Shown: positions 6,622 through 10,445 of the stretch, piece by piece
Position numbering within the stretch: the stretch's first letter is position 1
Layout of the letters: every line of letters starts with the position of its first letter
From: Rhodobacter sp.
GTDB taxonomy: Bacteria; Pseudomonadota; Alphaproteobacteria; Rhodobacterales; Rhodobacteraceae
Assembly (NCBI GenBank): GCA_013824045.1
Contig: PNND01000068.1
Span: forward strand, 1-10,445
Direction of reading: 5' to 3'
Length of the DNA stretch: 10,445 nt
Translations under genes and position numbers: made by a program
The notes under the pieces: model-generated
Database searches by the model: none
Seen by the model: only the letters and a program-made list of their open reading frames with translations
Told to the model about the DNA's origin: nothing

Positions 6622-7848
6622 CAGCAGATCGTCCAGCGCCGCGATCAGGCGCGCCACATCCTCGGCCGAGGTGTAATGCACCGCGCTCATCCGCAACACA
6701 CCCTTTTCCAGATCGACGCCCATCGCCGTGAGCGGGCGCACGGCGTAGAAATCCCCCGCCCAGCAGGCGATCCCGCGCTTGCCCAGTTCTTCGGACAGCG
6801 GTTCCGCCGCGCGGCCCAGATCGACAGCCACAGTGGGCGCGCGCCGCGCGGCATCGCGCGGGCCGATCAGCCGCAGGTCATTGCGCCCGGCCAGATAGTC
6901 CAACAGCGGCGCGATCACCGCCACTTCCTGCGCGCGCATCAGATCATGCACGCCGCGACTGCGCGCCGCCGCATCGCCGGTGACGCCATGATGCGCGGCC
7001 AAGGCATCCACAAAATCCGCCATCCCGGCGCAGGCCGCGATCTGCGCATGATCCGGCCCGGCAGGCGTAAACCGCTTGTAAAGCGTGTCGTTGTTGAAGA
7101 AATGCGCCTGCCCCGGAAGTTCAAATCCAAAGGCCTCGCGGATGACCATGATTCCCTGATGCGGGCCATAGGTCTTGTAGGCGGAAAACAGATAGACATC
7201 GCAGCCCAGCGCCGGAATGTCCGGAAAGCCGTGCGGGGCATAGCTCACGCCATCCACCACCGTGCGCGCGCCCGCCGCGCGGGCGATGTCACAAATGGCC
7301 GCCACATCGTTGATCTCCGCCACCACGTTGGAACAATGCGGAAAGCAGACGAGCCGGACCTTGCCATCCGCCAGAAGTGGCGTCAGCCCGGCAAGCGAAA
7401 GTGACCCTGTCGCCGGGTCGACCCGCCATTCGCGGACCTCGATCCCTTCATCGGCCAGACGCCGCCAGACGCCGGAATTGGCCTCGTGGTCCTGATCGGT
7501 GACGACAATGGCCAGTCCCTTGCCCGACAGCCATTTCCGCACCGCCTGTGCCAGCACATAGGTGTTGGCGCTGGTCGACGGGCCAAAAGACACCTCTTCC
7601 CGCGCCACACCCATCATGGCGGCAAGGCGCGTGCGCGCTTCGTCCATCTCTTCCCCGCCCGCCTGCGCGCCGGGATAGGGGGCATAGGGCTGCACCTTGC
7701 GGTCGGTATAGAAGCGATGCAGCCGGTCCACCACCTGACGGCAGGGATAGCTGCCGCCTGCGTTTTCAAAAAACGCATGGGTGGACAGCACCGGCGAGGC
7801 AAAGGCCGGGAATTGCGAACGGACGAAATCAAGGTCAAGCGCGGTCAT
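6619..7848 (-). CDS. Class V aminotransferase, cysteine-desulfurase-like PLP enzyme
   Basis: A 409-residue fold type I PLP enzyme resembling the cysteine-desulfurase-like family (the TIGR01976 type, from memory). The cofactor lysine is K225 in SAYKTYGPH, the aspartate pairing with the PLP nitrogen is D199 in VVDGVSYAPH, and the histidine stacking on the ring is H121 in DQDHEAN. Where SufS carries its catalytic cysteine (GHHCA), this protein has GDFYA with Tyr368; C362 is six residues earlier. It may therefore not form a persulfide and its substrate is unknown. I chose the ATG at 7848 because MTALDLDFVRSQFPAF matches the family N-terminus. A longer frame from 7902 adds 18 residues that look non-coding and cross a GC hairpin. 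The ribosome site (CAGAG) is weak. A sigma70-like promoter lies about 155 bases upstream. Its stop codon overlaps the phr promoter. Confidence 0.85.
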   Translation of the reverse strand: MTALDLDFVRSQFPAFASPVLSTHAFFENAGGSYPCRQVVDRLHRFYTDRKVQPYAPYPGAQAGGEEMDEARTRLAAMMGVAREEVSFGPSTSANTYVLAQAVRKWLSGKGLAIVVTDQDHEANSGVWRRLADEGIEVREWRVDPATGSLSLAGLTPLLADGKVRLVCFPHCSNVVAEINDVAAICDIARAAGARTVVDGVSYAPHGFPDIPALGCDVYLFSAYKTYGPHQGIMVIREAFGFELPGQAHFFNNDTLYKRFTPAGPDHAQIAACAGMADFVDALAAHHGVTGDAAARSRGVHDLMRAQEVAVIAPLLDYLAGRNDLRLIGPRDAARRAPTVAVDLGRAAEPLSEELGKRGIACWAGDFYAVRPLTAMGVDLEKGVLRMSAVHYTSAEDVARLIAALDDLL

Positions 7849-7892
7849 GGCTCTGGGGTCTTTCTCAACAGCGTTTCCGGTCGGACCCGGCC

Positions 7893-7912
7893 AGCCCCGC
7901 ACGGGCGGGGCT
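7893..7912. repeat. GC-rich perfect hairpin in the aminotransferase leader
   Basis: AGCCCCGC (7893-7900) and GCGGGGCT (7905-7912) form a perfect 8-bp stem with loop ACGG, followed on the plus strand by TGTCCCGATC. The combination of a GC stem with a CTTGTCCCG flank resembles intergenic REP-like elements of alphaproteobacteria. It lies between the inferred promoter and the start of the aminotransferase gene, so it would be transcribed in the 5' leader. No T-run follows on either strand, which speaks against a normal terminator. Confidence 0.4.
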
Positions 7913-8002
7913 TGTCCCGATCCGTGGCAGGTCTTCCAGCCGGACCGACGGGATTACTCCCCGCCGGCAGAGATGCCGCGCGGACGCGGCCCCTCACCGC
8001 CT

Positions 8003-8031
8003 TTGTTAACCCTAGGTTTCGCCGCCGTCAA
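8003..8031 (-). promoter_or_regulatory. Sigma70-like promoter for the aminotransferase gene
   Basis: On the minus strand, TTGACG (8031-8026), a 17-base spacer and TAACAA (8008-8003) match a housekeeping promoter at good spacing. It lies inside the gap after the acuI-like gene and would give an untranslated leader of about 150 bases that includes the 7893-7912 hairpin. No other good candidate lies nearer the start. Confidence 0.45.
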
Positions 8032-8048
8032 ACCACCGGACCGGCGGC
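8021..8048 (-). terminator. Stem directly after the acuI-like stop codon, possible terminator
   Basis: GCCGCCG (8021-8027) and CGGCGGC (8042-8048) are exact reverse complements separated by 14 bases, directly abutting the stop codon at 8049-8051. It could end the reductase transcript, although there is no T-run after it. It overlaps the -35 of the promoter proposed for the next gene. Confidence 0.3.
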
Positions 8049-9038
8049 TCAGCGGCGCACATCCACCACCACCCTCCCTTGCACCCCCCCGGCCAGAATG
8101 GCGCGGCCCAGATCCGGCAGATCAGCGAGCGCGCAGTCCTGCACCATCGCCTCCAGCCGGTCCATCGGCAGTTCCGACGCGAGCCGCTCCCAGGCCATCA
8201 GCCGCTTGATGAAGGGCACATTCACCGAATGGATGCCCAGAAGGTTCACTCCTCGCAGAATGAACGGGGTGATCTTCATTGGCACCTCCGCCCCGCCCGC
8301 AAGGCCCACCGCCGCAACCGAACTGTTTGCCTGCATCTGCCCCAGCACCCGGGCGAGCATGGCGCCACCCACATTGTCGATGCAACCCGCCCAAGTCTCT
8401 GATTCCAGCGGCTTGGCCACCACATCGGAAAGATCGCCGCGCAGCACAATCCGGCCTGCCCCCAGAGACTGCAGATAACCTGCCGTCTCCGGCCGCCCTG
8501 TGACCGCCGCCACCCGATAGCCCCGCGCCGCTAGCAGCGCCACCGCCACTGATCCCACACCCCCGGCAGCGCCCGTGACCAGCACCTCGCCCTGATCCGG
8601 CTCCAGCCCATGCGCCTCAAGCGCGATCAGCGCCAGCATGGCGGTAAAGCCTGCCGTGCCCAGAGCCATGGCCTGCCGGCTGGTCATCCCCTTTGGCAGT
8701 GGCACCAGCCAGTCCCCCTTGACCCGCGCCTTTTCGGCATAGCCGCCCCACCAGCTTTCGCCGACCCGCCAGCCTGTCAGAATGACAGCGTCACCGGGGC
8801 GATAGCGCGGATCGTCAGACGTCTCGACCACCCCGGCGAAATCGATCCCCGGCACATGGGGCCAGGCCCGCACCATGCCGCCCCCTGATCCCATGCAAAG
8901 CGCATCCTTGTAATTCAACGTGGAATACTCGACGGCCACTGTCACGTTCCCCTCGGGCAGACTCCCCTCGTCCAGCATCTGCACACTGGCCCGCGTGGCC
9001 CCTGCGGCATCTTTTTCCACCACCAAAGCCCTGAACAT
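8049..9038 (-). CDS. acuI: AcuI/YhdH-type acryloyl-CoA reductase (zinc-free MDR family)
   Basis: A 329-residue medium-chain dehydrogenase/reductase of normal AcuI length. It has the N-terminal STLNYKDAL (39-47), PGIDFAG (63-69), the GWRVGESWWGGYAE segment typical of AcuI/YhdH (89-102), the NADPH motif VTGAAGGVGSVA (154-165) and a C-terminal GRVVVDV (321-327). Characterised members reduce toxic acryloyl-CoA to propionyl-CoA with NADPH, in DMSP, acrylate or 3-hydroxypropionate metabolism, and also guard against stray acryloyl-CoA. The purine-rich run GGGGAAGGG just before the ATG at 9038 supports that start. A 13-residue longer frame from 9077 is basic and crosses the ribosome site. Unlike the acuR-acuI-dddL cluster of R. 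sphaeroides, no acuR or DMSP lyase gene is nearby, so the symbol is by family and the physiological substrate is open. It is divergent from the binding protein gene. Confidence 0.85.
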   Translation of the reverse strand: MFRALVVEKDAAGATRASVQMLDEGSLPEGNVTVAVEYSTLNYKDALCMGSGGGMVRAWPHVPGIDFAGVVETSDDPRYRPGDAVILTGWRVGESWWGGYAEKARVKGDWLVPLPKGMTSRQAMALGTAGFTAMLALIALEAHGLEPDQGEVLVTGAAGGVGSVAVALLAARGYRVAAVTGRPETAGYLQSLGAGRIVLRGDLSDVVAKPLESETWAGCIDNVGGAMLARVLGQMQANSSVAAVGLAGGAEVPMKITPFILRGVNLLGIHSVNVPFIKRLMAWERLASELPMDRLEAMVQDCALADLPDLGRAILAGGVQGRVVVDVRR

Positions 9039-9065
9039 CGCCCTTCCCCTTCCACCCTGCTTCTT

Positions 9066-9128
9066 CAATCTGACCAATTTCCCCGGAAAATGCCCAATCT
9101 AAGGGCAATCTTGCCGGAAAAAACGGCA
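9066..9128. repeat. CAATCT repeats and two small inverted repeats upstream of acuI
   Basis: CAATCT occurs at 9066-9071, 9095-9100 and 9106-9111 (AGATTG read on the acuI strand), with start-to-start distances of 29 and 11 bases. The same stretch holds TGCCC/GGGCA (9091-9095, 9103-9107) and TGCCG/CGGCA (9112-9116, 9124-9128), each with a 7-base loop. The cluster sits 28-90 bases before the acuI start, where a regulator would bind. No regulator can be named and chance is not excluded. Confidence 0.3.
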
Positions 9129-9184
9129 TGGACCTGCCGCACCCCTTGTCGCGGGGGTAAACAATTCCAATGTCGCATGGGGGC

Positions 9185-9213
9185 TTGAGACAGGGCCATG
9201 CCTGAAATAGCGT
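9185..9213 (+). promoter_or_regulatory. Weak sigma70-like promoter for the binding protein gene
   Basis: TTGAGA (9185-9190), 17 bases and TAGCGT (9208-9213) form a possible housekeeping promoter. The -35 is good but the -10 keeps only the TA and final T. Transcription would begin near 9220, just before an inverted repeat at 9226-9251. Confidence 0.3.
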
Positions 9214-9225
9214 TAACCGATCTTT

Positions 9226-9251
9226 TTGGCCGAAGAGGGAAAAGCGGCCAA
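9226..9251 (+). promoter_or_regulatory. Inverted repeat in the binding protein leader (operator or mRNA hairpin)
   Basis: TTGGCCG (9226-9232) and CGGCCAA (9245-9251) are perfect 7-base arms around a 12-base spacer, ending 12 bases before the GAGGA ribosome site. The position, just past the weak promoter, suits an operator for a dimeric repressor or a 5' leader stem that modulates translation. Neither role can be shown from sequence alone. Confidence 0.4.
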
Positions 9252-9274
9252 GGATCCAGCAGTGAGGAAAATGA

Positions 9275-10327
9275 ATGAAGCATACAAGAATTCTGCTTGC
9301 GACCGTCGCGACCATCGCCGCACTGTCGACCGCAGCCCGCGCCGCCGATCCCGAAATGACAGTCTTCGATTGGGCCGGCTGGGAGATGGACGGTCTCTTG
9401 ACCGAGTACGTCGCCAAGCATGGTGCGAACCCGACCTATTCCTTCTTTGCCGATGATGATGAGGCCTTCCAGAAGGTCAGCTCCGGCTTCAAATCCGACG
9501 TCACTCATCCCTGCGTGGCCAGCCTGCCGCGCTATCGCAGTGCCGATCTGATCGAGCCTTGGGATACGTCAAAGATCCCCGAATTCGCCAATATCAACCC
9601 GGCTCTGCTGAATTCTTCCTATGTGACGGATGACGGCGGCGTCTGGTTCATCCCGACGGATTACGCCTACACCGCCGTGGCCTATAACACGACCGAGGTC
9701 CCCGCCGAAGACGTGGCCTCGCTGCAGGTCTTTGCCGACCCGAAATACGCCAACCGGATCTCCCTGCCCGACAACTCGGATGATATCTGGGCGCTGGCCT
9801 TCCTTGCCACCGGCGTGACCAGCTGGGACAATGTGACGGATGAACAGTTCCAAGCTGCCGCCGACTGGCTGCGCACCGTGCATCCCAACGTCCGCGCCTA
9901 TTGGGCCGACCCGGCCGAACTGTCGCAACTGATGGCGACGGGCGAGGTTCTGGTGTCGTGGTCGTGGAACGACGGCGTGGCACTGCTGCAGGCCGAAGAG
10001 TTCCCCATCGGCTTCAACCGCGCCCCGGCAGAAGGCGCGTCGACCTGGTATTGCGGCTTTGTTAACATGAAGGATGCGCCCGGTTCGGAAGACAAGGCCT
10101 ATGACTTCATCAACTCGGTGCTGGCTCATGGCTCGGCCAGAACGTTGCTGGAAGAACTGGGCTATGCCCATTCCAACACTGCCGCCATGGCCGAGATTTC
10201 TGTGGATGAGTTGAAGGCCGCTTTCGTCGATCCGGTGACAACCACGCTGCTGGCCCAGACCCCGGTCTCGCCCGAGTTCCGGGAAAAGATGATTCAGGAA
10301 TTCGAGAACATCAAAGCAGGCTTCTGA
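9275..10327 (+). CDS. Periplasmic extracellular solute-binding protein, spermidine/putrescine (PotD-like) type
   Basis: A 350-residue secreted protein that should bind a ligand in the periplasm for an ABC importer. Residues 1-23 are a Sec signal peptide: MKHTR, a hydrophobic core and an ARA site with cleavage before A24-D25. The mature part follows the PotD pattern, with FDWAGWE (31-37) after the first strand, FIPTDYAYTAVAYNT (125-139) at the hinge, VSWSWNDG (227-234) and STWYCGFVNMKDAP (256-269). These suggest polyamines or a related cation, but the ligand is not certain. Only two cysteines remain after processing, C80 and C260, and they might form a disulfide. GAGGA at 9264-9268 supports the ATG at 9275. 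An overlapping ATG at 9271 is in another frame. Two stop codons in a row (TGA TAA) end the gene. Permease and ATPase genes are not in the window. A hairpin and a new promoter downstream suggest that this gene is transcribed alone. Confidence 0.88.
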   Translation: MKHTRILLATVATIAALSTAARAADPEMTVFDWAGWEMDGLLTEYVAKHGANPTYSFFADDDEAFQKVSSGFKSDVTHPCVASLPRYRSADLIEPWDTSKIPEFANINPALLNSSYVTDDGGVWFIPTDYAYTAVAYNTTEVPAEDVASLQVFADPKYANRISLPDNSDDIWALAFLATGVTSWDNVTDEQFQAAADWLRTVHPNVRAYWADPAELSQLMATGEVLVSWSWNDGVALLQAEEFPIGFNRAPAEGASTWYCGFVNMKDAPGSEDKAYDFINSVLAHGSARTLLEELGYAHSNTAAMAEISVDELKAAFVDPVTTTLLAQTPVSPEFREKMIQEFENIKAGF

Positions 10328-10350
10328 TAAGCTGAACTGACTTGAAGGAA

Positions 10351-10376
10351 GCGCCCGGGGGAAACCTTGGGCGTTT
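10351..10376 (+). terminator. Hairpin terminator or attenuator after the binding protein gene
   Basis: Starting 24 bases after the stop, GCGCCCGGGG (10351-10360) pairs with CCTTGGGCGT (10365-10374), allowing G-T pairs, around a stable GAAA tetraloop. TTTCGCATTT follows, a weak T-rich tail. This is the best terminator candidate in the window. In binding protein operons such a stem can also partly uncouple the abundant binding protein from downstream permease genes. Confidence 0.6.
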
Positions 10377-10396
10377 CGCATTTCCGGTGGAATGAC

Positions 10397-10425
10397 TTGC
10401 GGCCCGCCTGCCCCGCGCCTATATC
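10397..10425 (+). promoter_or_regulatory. Sigma70-like promoter for a gene beyond the right edge
   Basis: TTGCGG (10397-10402), 17 bases and TATATC (10420-10425) form a plausible housekeeping promoter reading out of the window. It follows the terminator-like stem, which supports separate transcription of the next gene. The -10 lies in the spacer of a 7-base inverted repeat, TGCCCCG (10409-10415) and CGGGGCA (10436-10442), that could be an operator or chance in GC-rich DNA. Confidence 0.45.
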
Positions 10426-10445
10426 TGATCTTGTCCGGGGCAACT

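Noticed and set aside
7849..7902. A longer N-terminus for the class V aminotransferase
   Set aside because: The 18 extra residues do not resemble the family, cross a GC hairpin, and the frame from 7848 already gives the conserved beginning.
7486..8478. A 330-codon plus-strand frame over the aminotransferase and acuI ends
   Set aside because: It is antisense to two well-supported genes and spans the intergenic gap without any conserved motif.
9039..9077. A 13-residue longer N-terminus for the acuI-like reductase
   Set aside because: The extension translates the purine-rich ribosome site itself, and the ATG at 9038 starts the usual family N-terminus.
9569..10381. A 270-codon minus-strand frame opposite the binding protein gene
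   Set aside because: It is a shadow of a gene with a clear signal peptide and family motifs.
1..10445. CRISPR arrays, tRNA or rRNA genes, insertion sequences, toxin-antitoxin or other defence systems
   Set aside because: No regular repeats, RNA gene signatures, transposase-like frames or terminal repeats were seen; the genes are metabolic and stress-related.

Overview
This window looks like an ordinary chromosomal region of a high-GC alphaproteobacterium of the family Rhodobacteraceae (Rhodobacter, Gemmobacter, Tabrizicola or Paracoccus relatives). The assignment rests on recognised protein families, above all an adjacent trgA-trgB tellurite-resistance pair beside a Cfa-type methyltransferase and a photolyase. 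It also rests on GC-rich codon use and an intergenic motif of Rhodobacterales type. No phage, transposon, CRISPR, rRNA or tRNA was found. Eight genes, one of them cut by the window edge, fill almost all of the sequence, and no gene-free stretch exceeds about 240 bases.

Layout. Bases 2-2200 (+) hold a sugar phosphate isomerase/epimerase (5' end outside the window) followed by a Gfo/Idh/MocA dehydrogenase, a typical sugar or polyol catabolic pair. They converge on a minus-strand block from 7848 down to 2216. In transcription order that block contains a class V aminotransferase (cysteine-desulfurase-like), a class I DNA photolyase (phr), a Cfa-family phospholipid methyltransferase, TrgA and TrgB. 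TrgB is a gamma-glutamylcyclotransferase-like domain fused to a NUDIX ADP-ribose pyrophosphatase domain. Upstream lies an AcuI-type acryloyl-CoA reductase (minus), divergent from a polyamine-type periplasmic binding protein (plus). The binding protein gene ends at a good hairpin, and a new promoter then points out of the window.

The most interesting signal is a shared promoter. The photolyase and the cfa-trgA-trgB operon each carry a -35/-10 pair with the same 16-base spacing and the same -10 (TGATCC-N16-CGTATC and TGAAAC-N16-CGTATC), and 12 bases are identical around the -10. This resembles the RpoE/ChrR (ECF11) singlet-oxygen promoters of Rhodobacter sphaeroides, where phrA and a cfa gene are, as I recall, regulon members. 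The block therefore reads as a photo-oxidative damage module: DNA repair, membrane lipid modification, membrane protein and nucleotide housekeeping. The promoter position also shows that the cfa start should be at 5030, not the upstream ATG at 5099.

I do not see a wholly undescribed system. Items worth a second look are the promoter pair with trgAB inside the operon, the loss of two bicarbonate ligands in the Cfa homologue, the TrgB domain fusion, the Tyr in place of the catalytic Cys in the class V enzyme, and several intergenic inverted repeats.
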